From Georgenia_B sunbinii (lineage in GTDB: Bacteria > Actinomycetota > Actinomycetes > Actinomycetales > Actinomycetaceae): a DNA stretch of 64,000 nucleotides. Location of the stretch: the NCBI RefSeq assembly GCF_036421855.1, contig NZ_JAZGOK010000013.1. One strand, written 5' to 3'. Positions 12,101-20,582 of this stretch are shown here, in pieces (position 1 is the stretch's first letter; each line of letters opens with the position of its first letter). The translations under genes and the position numbers were made by a program. Below the pieces are notes generated by a model. The model saw nothing but the letters and a program-made list of their open reading frames with translations. It did no database searches and was not told where the DNA came from.

Positions 12101-15100
12101 ACCGACGTTCTCCACGACGACGTCGTAGGTGATCGTCCAGGTGAAGTCGCCGTTGGCGACCGGGCCCTCGCTCACGGTCTTGTCGAGCTCGATGACCGGC
12201 AGGGAGGCGCAGGCCTCGCCGACGGCGACGATCCCGTTGTGGGTGAGGCCCGCGGAGTTCGCGAGGCCACCCGTGCCGCCCGAGCCGGGCGGCGGGCACT
12301 GCAGCGTGGACAGGTCCAGCTCGGCCTCGTCGAGCGAGACGACGGCCTGCACCTGGTAGGTGTGCGTGCCCTCCGCCTCGAGCGTGACGCCCTGGGCGAT
12401 GACGTTATCGTCCGCGCCGGTCTCTCCGAGCCCGGTCCAGTCCGCGTTCGTCTCCACGCCCTCGGGCGCGGTGACCACGGCGGCCGACTCGAGCTGCACG
12501 TCGCCGCCGAACATGAGGCGGTCGGTGATCTCGTAGTCCGCGGCCGCGCCGCCGACGTTCTCGGCGACGACGTCGTAGAGCACCGTGAACGTGCCGTCAC
12601 CGTTGGCCGTGGGGCCCTCGCTGATGGTCTTGTCCAGCTGGACGTAGCCCACCGTCACGCAGGCGGTGGCCTCGTCGGTCAGGTCGTTGTGCTCGAGGCC
12701 CGCCGAGTTGGACAGCCCGCCGGTCTCGCCCTCGCCCAGTGCCGAGCACTGGGTGACGACGGGCACGACACCGTCGGTGGCGTCGACCGACAGGACGACC
12801 TCCACCTGGTAGGTGTGCACCTGGCCGCCCGCGAGCGGGACGTCGGCCGCGATGAGGTTCTCCACCGCGGCGTCCTCGCCCAGACCGGTCCAGGTCTCCA
12901 GCGCGCTGACGCCGTCCGGCGTGGTGACCACCGCGGTGTCCTCCACCACGAGTTCGCCAGAGGCGTCCATGGCGTCGGAGACGTCGTAGACGCCCTCGCC
13001 GCCACCGTTGTTGGTCGCGACGATGTCGTAGGTCACCGTCCAGGTGCCGTCGCCGCCTGCGACCGGCCCCTCGGAGATGCCCTTGTCGATGCTGATCGAC
13101 GGCGGCTCCGCGCAGGCGAAGTCGTCCTCGGTGAGGCCGGACTCGTCGGTCAGCGTCGAGGTGTTGGTCAGCGCCCGCGCCAGGGTGGGGTCGCCACCCA
13201 GGTCGGCGCAGACCGTCGGGTCGGTGTCGTCGCCCGAGCCGGCGCCGGGGAGCTGCAGCGGCACGTCCGCCAGCACCTCGAGCCGGTACACGTGCGGCGC
13301 GTAGTCCGCGTCGCCCGTGCCCGCCAGCGGGACGCTCGTCGCGATCCGCGTGGCCTCCGCACCGTCCCACGCCGGCTCCGCCGGCGTGACGCCCGACGGG
13401 AGGCTGACGACGTCGGTCGAGACGACCGTGATGCCCTCGGCGTAGCGCAGCGTGTCGTCGAGGTCGTACAGGGTCGCCCCGACGCCGAGGTTGGCCACCG
13501 TGATGTCGTAGACGACCGCCCACTGGCCGTCGCCGACCGGTGCCGCCGAGACGAGCTCCTTCTCGTGGGTCGGCTGCCCGACCTCACGGCACTCGCTGTC
13601 GGTGCTCGGGTAGCCGTTGTAGGTCACCGTCGCGCCGTTGAGCAGCCCGGTGCCCTCCGTGGAGCCCTCGACGAGCGAGCAGTCGGACGGGTCCGGCTGC
13701 GCAGGCGGGTCGGGCAGGTCGAGCGTGTAGCGGACCGTGACCTCGTAGGTGTGCACGGCGTCGCCGTCGATCGGCTGGTCCGCCACCACGAGGGTGTCGC
13801 TGACGCCGTCGAAGTCGGCGTTGAGCGTCACGCCGGCCGGGTCGACCGACGCGGCCTCAACAGAGACGATGTCGATACCGGTGCCGAAGCGCAGGCTGTC
13901 GACGAGGTCGTACGTCGTGGCGACGGCGGTCTCGTTGGTCACGGCCAGGCCGTAGACGACCTCCCAGACCCCGGGCAGCTCGTCGCGGTCGACGACGGTC
14001 GGCTCGGAGGCCACCGTCTTGTCCAGCTCGACGCGCGGCAGGTCACCGCACTCGGTGTCGGTGATGTCCTCGTGGCCGGCCGGGACGAGCGTCGCGGCGT
14101 TGAACAGGCCGGTCGTCCCCGCGCCGGGGACCTGGTCGGGCGTGCAGGTCAGCGCCTCGGCGCCGGCCAGCACCTCACCGGTGACCTCGTCGACCGACAG
14201 CGCCACCGTCACCTCAAGGGTGTAGGTGTGCGCGGTGCCGGCCTCCTCGGTGGAGCCCGCGGCGATCGGGAAGGACTCGGTGATGACCGCCTGGTCCTCG
14301 GTCCCGTCCCAGTCCTCGTTGAGGGCTGCGCCGGTGGGGCCGTCGAGCACCTCGGTGGCCACCACCTCGATGCCCGCGCCGTAGCCGGTGAGGTCGTCGG
14401 TCAGCTCGTAGGAGCCGCCGACGTCCGAGGGGTTGCCCACGACGAGGTCGTAGGTCACCGTCCACGTGCCGTCACCGTTCTCGACGGGACCCGACACGGT
14501 GCGCTTGTCGAACTCGTAGTCGATCTGCGAGTAACCGAAGTCGATCGTGTGGTCGTTCTCGCCGGGCCCGCCGGTCGTGATGGCCGCGTACGGGAAGGAC
14601 CCGTCCGCCGTCTCCTCGACGATGCCGTCGGAGTCGTTGCGGTCCGCGTCGAGCGAACCCTCGTCACCGGTGTTCTCGACGGTCGGGTACCACCCGAACA
14701 GTGGCCCACCGTCGGCGTAGTCCGCCGCAGCGTCGATCCCGACGACGTAGTCCGTGTTCGTCGCCAGGGCGTACGCCTCGTCGTTGGAGGAGAAGTAGTA
14801 CTCGCCCAGCGCGCTGGTCGTGGTCGTCGACACCAGTGTGCGGGTGCCGTCCTCGGCGACCTCGTAGAGGTTGACGGTGGCGCCCTCGACCGGGGCCTCG
14901 TCCGGGTCCTGCACGCCGTCGTTGTCGACGTCGTACCAGACGTAGTTCCCGATCTCGATCGGGGCAGCTGAGGCGAGGGCGGCGGCGGAGCCGAGCCCGT
15001 TGCCCTTGGACGTCACGTCCGGCTGCTGCTGGAACCCGTGGATGATCACTGCGCCCCGAGGGTCGTGCGCCTGTCCCCCCTCCTGGAACAGTCGCCGGAC

Positions 15101-16939
15101 ACCGGACTGGCCGGCACCGTTGGCGGCGTGCACGCCGGTCGTCAGCACGCCGTCGGCCCGGCTGGGCACCACGACGATCGAGCCGAGCGCCTCGTTGTCC
15201 TGGTTGAACTGCGTGTAGCCGGTGTCGAAGTAGCGCAGGCCACCGGGCCCGCCGTCGCCCTGGGCCGCCCCGTCCCCGTCGATGCCACGGTGCACGCCGT
15301 TGTCCTCGAGCACGAAGCTGCCGTCGCCGGCCGGGGCTGCGATGTAGACGTCACCCTCCGAGCGGATCTGGGCGCTCACCGCGTTGCCGTCCGCCGGGTC
15401 TCCCGAGATGTACGCCTGCCCGCCGAAGAGGTCACCGGCAAGGTCGCGCACCCCGATGACGAGGTCGCCGTGCAGGTACTTGGCGTCGCCGACCACCGGC
15501 ATCGCTGAGCGGATCACGGCACCCTGGAGGCGGATATCGCTGATGTCCGTCGCCCACGGGAACCAGGTCGGGTTGAACCCGGTGCGAGTGAAGTCGAGCG
15601 GGAAGCTCAGCACCTCGCGCAGGTCGCCCGGGTTGGCCGGGTCGAAGCTGTAGACGTAACCGTGGAGGTCCGCGACGTCCTGGGTCGTCTCTGCGGTGTC
15701 CGTCACGGTCAGGTACATCTCGTTCGTCAGCGGGTTCGCCGAGACGCCGTACGGGCGCAGGTCGCTGTCGTCCGGGAAGTACTCGTCCAGCTCGATCTCC
15801 GTGACGTTTGCCGGCAGGAGGTCGACGGAGCCACCCGTCTCGACCTGGATCAGTGAACGGTTGTGCAGGTTGACGGCGTAGAGGTACTGCTCGTCGGCGG
15901 ACAGCGCGATGGTTCCCAGTCCGGAACGGCCGACCTGGCCCCACGCCTGCGCGTCGCGCATCCAGTCGTACTGCGGGTTGTCAGCAGTGACGTCCGGACG
16001 AAGCCCGTGCGGGTCCCCGGCCGGCGCCGACTGATCGGGGCCGCCGAGGTCGATGCCGAAGTCGGTGACATCGACGTAGAGGTCCGCGGACGCCGTCGGC
16101 ACCTCCCAGCTGTCGCCGTCGGGCGTCACCCGGTAGATCGCACCGATACCCTCGGGCCCGACGCCGACGTGCCGGCGGATGTAGGCGGCGGTGAGGACCG
16201 TCGCCGGCTCGCCGGGGGCGGTCGGCCGGGCCACCGCGGACCCGTTCGTGGCACCGACCTGAGAGAAGGGCACCTGGGCCGTCTGCGGCACCAGGGCGCC
16301 CCCGGCCGGACTCTCCGCGTCGTAGCGGATGGTCGTGCCGGCGGCCGCGGTGGCGTTCATACCGTCGGAGGGGCCGTAGTGCATGACCGGGACGAAGACG
16401 TTCGGGTTGTTCTCGACGTAGGCGCTGGGCACCTGGAAGGAGAAGTCCACGCCGGACGCGCCGACGCCGTCGGCGACGTCGGCGAACTGCACGGTGGTCC
16501 CGTTGGACGGCTCGCCTGCGCGGCCAACGACGGAGTCGCGCCACTGGGACCACTGCGGGGTGTCGGGCAGGTTCGCCTCGACTCGCCACCGGTCGGCGTC
16601 GCTGGTGACCGGCAGCACGTAGTTGCCGTCCTCGCCCGTGGTCGCCGGGCCCGCCACGTTGCCCTCGCCGTCGTAGGCGATGACCTCGATGCCGGCCAGC
16701 CCGGACTCAAAGGAGTCGAATACGCCGTTGGAGTCGTAGTCCTGCCAGATCGTGCCGGTGATCTCGTCCTCGACCGCGGCGGTCGCCGTTAGCGGCAGCA
16801 CCGCCCCGGTGAGCATCGAGCCCACCAGCCCGGCAATCCCGAGCGTGGCGGCGCCCCGTCGCGCCTTCCCCGTTGATCTGCGTGATCGCCTACCCGGCGC
16901 CGCTGTTCTCTCGCCCACCCGTGCATCGCCCAACGTCAA
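9176..16939 (-). CDS. Giant cell-wall-anchored repeat protein (SdrD B-like, DUF11-like repeats, LPTTG anchor)
   Basis: About 2,587 residues. A TTG start is chosen because GAGGAAGGAAC precedes it and a signal peptide follows: basic RRSRRSTGKARR, a hydrophobic stretch, and likely cleavage after TATAA near residue 55. An SdrD B-like segment (IWQDYDSNGVFDSFESGLAG) follows, then a roughly 500-residue domain with propeller-like motifs such as LSADEQYLYAVNL. A second B-like segment (NYVWYDVDNDGVQDPDEAPV, about 660-740) comes next, then six ~150-residue DUF11-like repeats (about 807-1728; ELDKTVSEGP..W..TYDVVV..N). Six ~133-residue DUF11-like repeats (about 1729-2540; SDPxSGxxVxPGExITYTVTGTNTG) complete the stalk. 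The C-terminus has LPTTG, a hydrophobic helix and RRRQWQR, so sortase anchoring is expected. No sortase gene is in the window. Likely a long stalk-like surface adhesin or structural protein; ligand unknown. Confidence 0.92.
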   Translation of the reverse strand: MTLGDARVGERTAAPGRRSRRSTGKARRGAATLGIAGLVGSMLTGAVLPLTATAAVEDEITGTIWQDYDSNGVFDSFESGLAGIEVIAYDGEGNVAGPATTGEDGNYVLPVTSDADRWRVEANLPDTPQWSQWRDSVVGRAGEPSNGTTVQFADVADGVGASGVDFSFQVPSAYVENNPNVFVPVMHYGPSDGMNATAAAGTTIRYDAESPAGGALVPQTAQVPFSQVGATNGSAVARPTAPGEPATVLTAAYIRRHVGVGPEGIGAIYRVTPDGDSWEVPTASADLYVDVTDFGIDLGGPDQSAPAGDPHGLRPDVTADNPQYDWMRDAQAWGQVGRSGLGTIALSADEQYLYAVNLHNRSLIQVETGGSVDLLPANVTEIELDEYFPDDSDLRPYGVSANPLTNEMYLTVTDTAETTQDVADLHGYVYSFDPANPGDLREVLSFPLDFTRTGFNPTWFPWATDISDIRLQGAVIRSAMPVVGDAKYLHGDLVIGVRDLAGDLFGGQAYISGDPADGNAVSAQIRSEGDVYIAAPAGDGSFVLEDNGVHRGIDGDGAAQGDGGPGGLRYFDTGYTQFNQDNEALGSIVVVPSRADGVLTTGVHAANGAGQSGVRRLFQEGGQAHDPRGAVIIHGFQQQPDVTSKGNGLGSAAALASAAPIEIGNYVWYDVDNDGVQDPDEAPVEGATVNLYEVAEDGTRTLVSTTTTSALGEYYFSSNDEAYALATNTDYVVGIDAAADYADGGPLFGWYPTVENTGDEGSLDADRNDSDGIVEETADGSFPYAAITTGGPGENDHTIDFGYSQIDYEFDKRTVSGPVENGDGTWTVTYDLVVGNPSDVGGSYELTDDLTGYGAGIEVVATEVLDGPTGAALNEDWDGTEDQAVITESFPIAAGSTEEAGTAHTYTLEVTVALSVDEVTGEVLAGAEALTCTPDQVPGAGTTGLFNAATLVPAGHEDITDTECGDLPRVELDKTVASEPTVVDRDELPGVWEVVYGLAVTNETAVATTYDLVDSLRFGTGIDIVSVEAASVDPAGVTLNADFDGVSDTLVVADQPIDGDAVHTYEVTVRYTLDLPDPPAQPDPSDCSLVEGSTEGTGLLNGATVTYNGYPSTDSECREVGQPTHEKELVSAAPVGDGQWAVVYDITVANLGVGATLYDLDDTLRYAEGITVVSTDVVSLPSGVTPAEPAWDGAEATRIATSVPLAGTGDADYAPHVYRLEVLADVPLQLPGAGSGDDTDPTVCADLGGDPTLARALTNTSTLTDESGLTEDDFACAEPPSISIDKGISEGPVAGGDGTWTVTYDIVATNNGGGEGVYDVSDAMDASGELVVEDTAVVTTPDGVSALETWTGLGEDAAVENLIAADVPLAGGQVHTYQVEVVLSVDATDGVVPVVTQCSALGEGETGGLSNSAGLEHNDLTDEATACVTVGYVQLDKTISEGPTANGDGTFTVLYDVVAENVGGAAADYEITDRLMFGGDVQLESAAVVTAPEGVETNADWTGLGETGADDNVIAQGVTLEAEGTHTYQVQAVVSLDEAELDLSTLQCPPPGSGGTGGLANSAGLTHNGIVAVGEACASLPVIELDKTVSEGPVANGDFTWTITYDVVVENVGEATGTYDVADELRYGPGAVIESAAVVTTPTDVTIPADWTGQGETGSEGNVIAEGVTLEAGGLHTYQVEVVVSLDMDVAVPGGLQCPEPGSGEAGGLTNTAGVVHNGESADAVACAALEVPAFELTKSSDPASGETVLPGEVITYTVTGTNTGETVLDPAVLTDDLSGVLAHAGYNDDVTATIGGVATGEVALEGTTLTWTGVLAAGQEVELTYSVTVDEDAAGAVVDNIVTGSATPPNGPPIVPPPGQTEHPVPGFDLDKVSDPSSGSTVLPGEDITYTVTGTNTGATVLDPVVITDDLSEVLAHAEYNGDAVAVVDGEEAGELAVVGTTLTWTGELAVGQSVTITYSVAVDEDAAGAVVANTVTGEATPPGLPPLVPPPVGTEHPVPGFEITKISDPASGTVVDASEVITYTVTGTNTGATVLDPVVLTDDMSEVLAHAEYNVDAVAVVGDAESGELVLEGTTLTWTGVLAVGEQVTVSYSVTVNEDAAGALVTNTVTGEGTPPGRPPLDPPPVTTEHPVPVPGFDLRKASDPVSGTEVHPGEVVTYTVTGTNTGETALDPVVITDDLSEVLAHAESNGDAVAVVGEEEAGELVLEGTTLTWTGALAVGEQVKITYSVTVSPEASGQLLTNTVTGQATPPGAPPIVPPPTSTEHPVPVPGFELDKTSDPISGSTVMPGETITYTVTGTNTGGTVLDPVVITDDLSEVLNHADYNGDAVAVVGQDLAGELVVEGTALAWAGQLAVGEQVTITYSVTVHEDAAGAVVTNTVAGAATPPGLPPIVPPEVSTEHPVPGFELDKVSDPESGTEVRPGERITYTVTGTNTGATVLDPVVITDDLSEVLAHAEYNGDAVAVIGEDEAGELAVVGSTLTWDGELAVGEEVTITYSVTVDEDAAGVTVRNVVSGEATPPGGTTLVPPPVGTEHPVPELGAGGTTPRPGLPTTGTHALAAGLSALLLLGAGATLVGRRRQWQR
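9330..11755 (-). repeat. Six tandem ~400-bp coding repeats (family II)
   Basis: Six copies of about 133 codons encode near-identical DUF11-like modules sharing ITYTVTGTNTG, VITDDLSEVLAHAEYNGDAV and TITYSVTV. Neighbouring copies are highly similar at the nucleotide level, so copy number may vary between strains and short-read assemblies may collapse them. Confidence 0.9.
11756..14520 (-). repeat. Six tandem ~460-bp coding repeats (family I)
   Basis: Six more diverged modules of about 150 codons follow the pattern LDKTxSEGPxxxGDxTWTVTYDxVxxN, then DWTGxGE, then HTYQVEVVVSLD, each ending with two Cys (QC..., ACA). The paired Cys suggest one intramodule disulfide. Divergence is higher than in family II, so these are probably older. 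Confidence 0.85.
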
Positions 16940-17045
16940 GTTCCTTCCTCGGTGCACGCGTGAGCGCGCAGATGTCCCCTGCCAGATACAAGGAGCCCCC
17001 ACGAGCATCGGCGCTACCGCAACCGAGGAGCCAGACAATCCGGGC

Positions 17046-17089
17046 GTGAAGGCGGGGTGAAACCGGGGTGAGACCCGGGTGACGAATGG
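17046..17089. promoter_or_regulatory. Four 11-bp direct repeats, PHO-box-like
   Basis: Four consecutive 11-bp units on the + strand: GTGAAGGCGGG, GTGAAACCGGG, GTGAGACCCGG, GTGACGAATGG. On the minus strand they read as TTCACC-like heptamers every 11 bp, which is the architecture of the PhoP direct-repeat units described for Streptomyces PHO boxes (GTTCACC plus 4 bp). They lie in the 216-bp region between the giant surface-protein gene and the divergent lipoprotein/DyP operon, so they could control both. The regulator identity is inferred. Confidence 0.6.
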
Positions 17090-17155
17090 TATGACGCAAC
17101 GGATCCGCACGTGGCGCGCCGCCTGCGGCCCGCTCGGCCTCCATAGACTCGCACC

Positions 17156-18496
17156 ATGCTTCTCCAGCGGTTCCGGGAGGGCCGCCGCGTCGCCGCGAGC
17201 GCTGCCCTGCTCGCCCTCGCCCTCGTCGGCTGCGCGGCGACCGGTCCGGCACCCGACGAGCCCGCGGCCGCCGAGGTCGACGACGAGCGGCCCCTCGTCC
17301 GGGTCCCCGAGGACGCCCCGACGATCTCCGCGGGCATCGACCTGGTGAGCCCTGGCGGCACGGTGCTGGTCGAGGCCGGCACCTACCCGGAGGAGGTGAC
17401 CATCGACAAGGCGGACGTCACGCTGCGCGGCAGCGACCGCAACGCCACCGTGATCGACGGCGAGGGCCTGCGCAGCTTCGGCGTGTTCGCGCACGCGGAC
17501 GGCGTGCGGATCGAGAACCTCACGGTGCACTCCACGCTCTTCTACGGCGTCCTCGTCACCGGGATGCACGACGAGAACGGACCGCTGGCGCACGGCGGGC
17601 CCGGCTACGTCGAGCTCGACCCGGCCGAGTTCCCGCCGGTGGAGCGGTTCCGGATCGACCACGTCACCGCCTACAACAACGGGCTCTACGGGATCTATGC
17701 CTTCAACGCCCGGCACGGCGTCATCACCGACTCCTACGCGTCCGGGTCGGCCGACTCGGGCTTCTACGTCGGTCAGTGCGAGGAGTGCGACATCCTCGTC
17801 ACCGCCAACGTGGCAGAGCGCAACGCCATCGGCTTCGAGAACGCCAACGCCTCGGGCCCGCTGCTCATCGCGGGCAACCGGTTCTCCGGGAACCGGATCG
17901 GGATGACGCTGATCTCCAATTACCAGGAGGCCTTCACCCCCCAGCGCGGCAACGTCGCGGTCGGCAACCTGCTGTCGGCCAACGCCAGCGCCGACTCCCC
18001 CGCGCACGCGCTCGGCGGGTTCGGCGTGGGGCTGGCCATCACCGGCGGCCAGGGCAACGAGGTGCGGGACAACCGGATCGAGGACAACCCGGTGACCGGG
18101 ATCCAGCTCGGCAACGCGGAGGACATCGCTGCCACCGGCAACCGCGTCACCGGCAACGTGCTCGCCGGCAACGGCATGGACCTGGCCGACGTCGCCGCCG
18201 CCCGTGCGCCGTCAGCGGACAACTGCTTCGAGGACAACGACGCGACGACGGCGTCCCCCGCCCTGCTGCTCGAGGCCGCGTGCCCCACGGGCGGCGGCGC
18301 CGGCGACGGCGTCCCGCAGCCCGAGGTCCCCGCCGGGATGAGCTTCCTGCAGGTGCCGGTGCCGCCGGCGCAGCCGACCCTGGCGGACACCGGGACCGAC
18401 CAACCGCCGCTGCCGGCGACGGTCGACATGCCCGCCGCCTCCCAGTTCGGCCTGCCGCAGCCGTCCCTGCTCGCCGACCGCGCGGGCACGGCATGA
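17156..18496 (+). CDS. Parallel beta-helix lipoprotein
   Basis: A 446-residue exported lipoprotein. The signal peptide ends in the lipobox LVGC (Cys26), followed by a flexible Ala/Pro/Glu-rich linker. From about residue 55 (ISAGIDLVSPGGTVLVEAGTYPEEV..) it shows the NosD/pectin-lyase-like right-handed parallel beta-helix pattern, with repeated N-rich turns such as HVTAYNNGLYGIYAFN, GNRFSGNRIG and DNRIEDNPVTGIQLGN. QCEECDILVTAN and two further Cys may form disulfides. The C-terminal 70 residues are Pro/Ala-rich. Such helices usually bind or process polysaccharide, and some (NosD) assist periplasmic copper enzymes. No catalytic acidic cluster is obvious. It is the first gene of a coupled three-gene operon with a second lipoprotein and a DyP peroxidase. 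Confidence 0.85.
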   Translation: MLLQRFREGRRVAASAALLALALVGCAATGPAPDEPAAAEVDDERPLVRVPEDAPTISAGIDLVSPGGTVLVEAGTYPEEVTIDKADVTLRGSDRNATVIDGEGLRSFGVFAHADGVRIENLTVHSTLFYGVLVTGMHDENGPLAHGGPGYVELDPAEFPPVERFRIDHVTAYNNGLYGIYAFNARHGVITDSYASGSADSGFYVGQCEECDILVTANVAERNAIGFENANASGPLLIAGNRFSGNRIGMTLISNYQEAFTPQRGNVAVGNLLSANASADSPAHALGGFGVGLAITGGQGNEVRDNRIEDNPVTGIQLGNAEDIAATGNRVTGNVLAGNGMDLADVAAARAPSADNCFEDNDATTASPALLLEAACPTGGGAGDGVPQPEVPAGMSFLQVPVPPAQPTLADTGTDQPPLPATVDMPAASQFGLPQPSLLADRAGTA

Positions 18497-19326
18497 TCCG
18501 GCAGCTGCGGCGCATGGTGCCGGCGGCGGTGCTGACCGTCGCGCTGGCCGTCGGCGCCGGCGGCTGCACCGCCACCGACGCCACGGCCGAGGCGCCCGCC
18601 ACCTCGGCCGGAGCCCGACCGCTGACCACCGACGAGTCGCAGCGCCTCGCCGCCATGCGGTTCCAGAACTTCGACGCCGGGGCACGGGCGATCGAGACCG
18701 AGGTGACCGACTCCGGCACCCGGTACACCGTCACTGGCTGGGTCGACTTCACCGCCGAGCTCGGGTACGGGCGGATCGAGGGCGCTGCGTCCGGGGCCAG
18801 CCTCCTCGCGTGGACCCACGCCGGGATCAGCACCTACGACGGCGTCCCTGCCGACGGCTCGGTGCCGCTGCCGCCGCCCGGCACCGCCGATGGCGCGCAG
18901 GGCTGGACCAGCTCGACCCTCGAGCCGGACGCCTCGCGGCTCCACGCGCTCCTCGCCGTCGTGCTCCACGTCGGCAGCGAGCGGCCCGACAACCCCCTCC
19001 TGCTGCAGCAGACCGACGCCCGGTGGCTGCGCACGGACACGCTCGACGGGCTGACCCTCGACGTGATGAGCGCCCCGACGGCCGACGTCGTCTACGTCCC
19101 GGAGACCTCCACGGCCGCCGGGGACGGCAGCGACTCCCCGCTGCGCTACTGGCTCGACGAGAGCGGCACCCTGCACCGGATGGAGGTGCGCCTCGGCGGC
19201 GCCGGCGAGTGGACCACCGTGGACCTCGCCGACGCCGACGGCGTGAGCTTCGCGGCGGCGTTCACCGACGAGGCCGGCACTGAGGAGGCCGGCACCGACG
19301 AGGCGGCCCCCGCGGGGGCACCGTGA
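18493..19326 (+). CDS. Lipoprotein of unknown function between beta-helix lipoprotein and DyP
   Basis: A 277-residue predicted lipoprotein (signal MIRQLRRMVPAAVLTVALAV, Cys25 after GAGG). Its ATG overlaps the upstream stop as ATGA, so translation is coupled. The mature part has alternating beta-strand-like stretches such as RYTVTGWVDFTAELGYGRIEG and LLAWTHAGISTYDG, then a C-terminal domain with LRYWLDESGTLHRMEVRLGG. This layout is reminiscent of LolA/LppX-type half-barrel lipoproteins that carry hydrophobic ligands (weak inference). The tail is a Glu/Ala/Gly-rich low-complexity segment with repeats of DEAGTEEAGT. No family is recognised with certainty. Confidence 0.75.
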   Translation: MIRQLRRMVPAAVLTVALAVGAGGCTATDATAEAPATSAGARPLTTDESQRLAAMRFQNFDAGARAIETEVTDSGTRYTVTGWVDFTAELGYGRIEGAASGASLLAWTHAGISTYDGVPADGSVPLPPPGTADGAQGWTSSTLEPDASRLHALLAVVLHVGSERPDNPLLLQQTDARWLRTDTLDGLTLDVMSAPTADVVYVPETSTAAGDGSDSPLRYWLDESGTLHRMEVRLGGAGEWTTVDLADADGVSFAAAFTDEAGTEEAGTDEAAPAGAP

Positions 19327-20579
19327 CACCGCCGGACGAGCCGGCCGCGCCCCGCGGGCCCGCGCCCCAGCCGGCGCCGGCGGCCGAGGCACCCAGCCGG
19401 CGGGGCGTCCTTCGCGCCATGGCGACCCTCGGCCTCGGCACCGGCATCGGTCTCGCGGGCGGGTTCGCCGGCGCGGGCGCCTTCACCTCGTCGGACGGCG
19501 CCGGCGCCACGCCGGATGCACCGGAGGCCGCGGCGACCGCCCGCCCGACCGGCGTGGCGCCCCACGGGCGGCACCAGGCGGGGGTCGACCGGCCGGGCAC
19601 GCCCCAGGCCCACGGCTTCGTGCTCGTCCTCGCGCTGCCGGCCCTCACCGGCACGGCGCCCCGGGGCGCGACGACGCTACGCGACCTGTGCGCCACTGCC
19701 GGCGAGGCCGTCACCGCCGTCACCTCCGACGGCGCCGCGCGGGCGGGGCTCCTCGACGGGCCGGGCGACCTGAGCGTCACCATCGGGCTGGGGCCCCGGC
19801 TGGTCCAGCTCGTCGACGCGTCGCTGCCCGGCGCCGAGGACCTGCCCTCGTTCGCCGGTGACGACGGGATCGCCGGCGAGCACCGCGGCGGCGACCTCCT
19901 CGTCGCGGCCTACAGCAGCGACCCCAACGACGCCGAGCTCGCGGCGCGGTGGGTGGCTGCTCAGCTGCCCGGCGCGCAGCCGCAGTGGTCGCAGCGGGGC
20001 TTCCGGGCGCCGGGGGCCGGCACCGTCACCCGCAGCCCGCTGGGCTTCCACGACGGCGTCATCGTGCCCCGCGGCGAGGCCGAGCTCGATGAGCACGTGT
20101 GGCTGGCCGACGGCCCGTTGGCCGGCGCAACGATCTGCGTCGTCCGCCGCCTGCGGCTGGACACCACCCGGTTCCGTGACGAATCGGTGGCGCGTCAGGA
20201 AGAGATTGTCGGCCGTCGCCGCCAGGACGGCTCGCCGCTCTCCGGCGGCGGACCGGACGACGAGGTCGATGTGCTGGCCAAGTCACCCACGGGCGCGCTC
20301 CTCACCCCGGCACGGTCACATGTCCGGGCCGCGCATCCCTCCTTCACCGACAGCCACCTCATGCTCCGCCGTGGTTACTCCTATGACAATGGCGGCGACG
20401 ACTCCGGCCTGATGTTCATCTGCTTCCAGCGTGAGCTGCGCACCTTTGTCCAGACCCAGCACCGCCTGGACGAGACGGACGACCTCATGGCCTACGCGAC
20501 CCCGACGGCCAGCGGCGCCTTCCTCATCCTGCCCGGCCTCGACACCGGCCGGCCGCTCGGCTCCTCGCTGCCAGGCTGA
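19323..20579 (+). CDS. Tat-exported DyP-type peroxidase
   Basis: A 418-residue haem peroxidase with an N-terminal Tat signal (SRRGVLRAMATLGLG, twin Arg at about 26-27). The GTG start overlaps the upstream stop (GTGA). Hallmarks are GFHDG with the catalytic Asp (about residues 240-244), the proximal haem His in SHVRAAHP (about residue 333), and the downstream Arg in LMLRRGYSYD, followed by GLMFICFQ and QHRLDETDDLMAYATPT. Secreted A/P-type DyPs such as EfeB and DtpA act outside the cytoplasmic membrane on phenolic compounds, dyes or iron/copper-linked substrates. No EfeUO or copper chaperone is adjacent; the partners here are two lipoproteins, which points to a membrane-associated oxidative step. 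Confidence 0.93.
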   Translation: MTPPDEPAAPRGPAPQPAPAAEAPSRRGVLRAMATLGLGTGIGLAGGFAGAGAFTSSDGAGATPDAPEAAATARPTGVAPHGRHQAGVDRPGTPQAHGFVLVLALPALTGTAPRGATTLRDLCATAGEAVTAVTSDGAARAGLLDGPGDLSVTIGLGPRLVQLVDASLPGAEDLPSFAGDDGIAGEHRGGDLLVAAYSSDPNDAELAARWVAAQLPGAQPQWSQRGFRAPGAGTVTRSPLGFHDGVIVPRGEAELDEHVWLADGPLAGATICVVRRLRLDTTRFRDESVARQEEIVGRRRQDGSPLSGGGPDDEVDVLAKSPTGALLTPARSHVRAAHPSFTDSHLMLRRGYSYDNGGDDSGLMFICFQRELRTFVQTQHRLDETDDLMAYATPTASGAFLILPGLDTGRPLGSSLPG

Positions 20580-20582
20580 CGC

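Noticed and set aside
9071..14971. A 1,966-residue open frame antisense to the giant surface protein
   Set aside because: It mirrors the repeats of the real gene, has only Arg/Gly/His/Val-rich sequence and no domain. Long antisense frames are expected in high-GC coding DNA.
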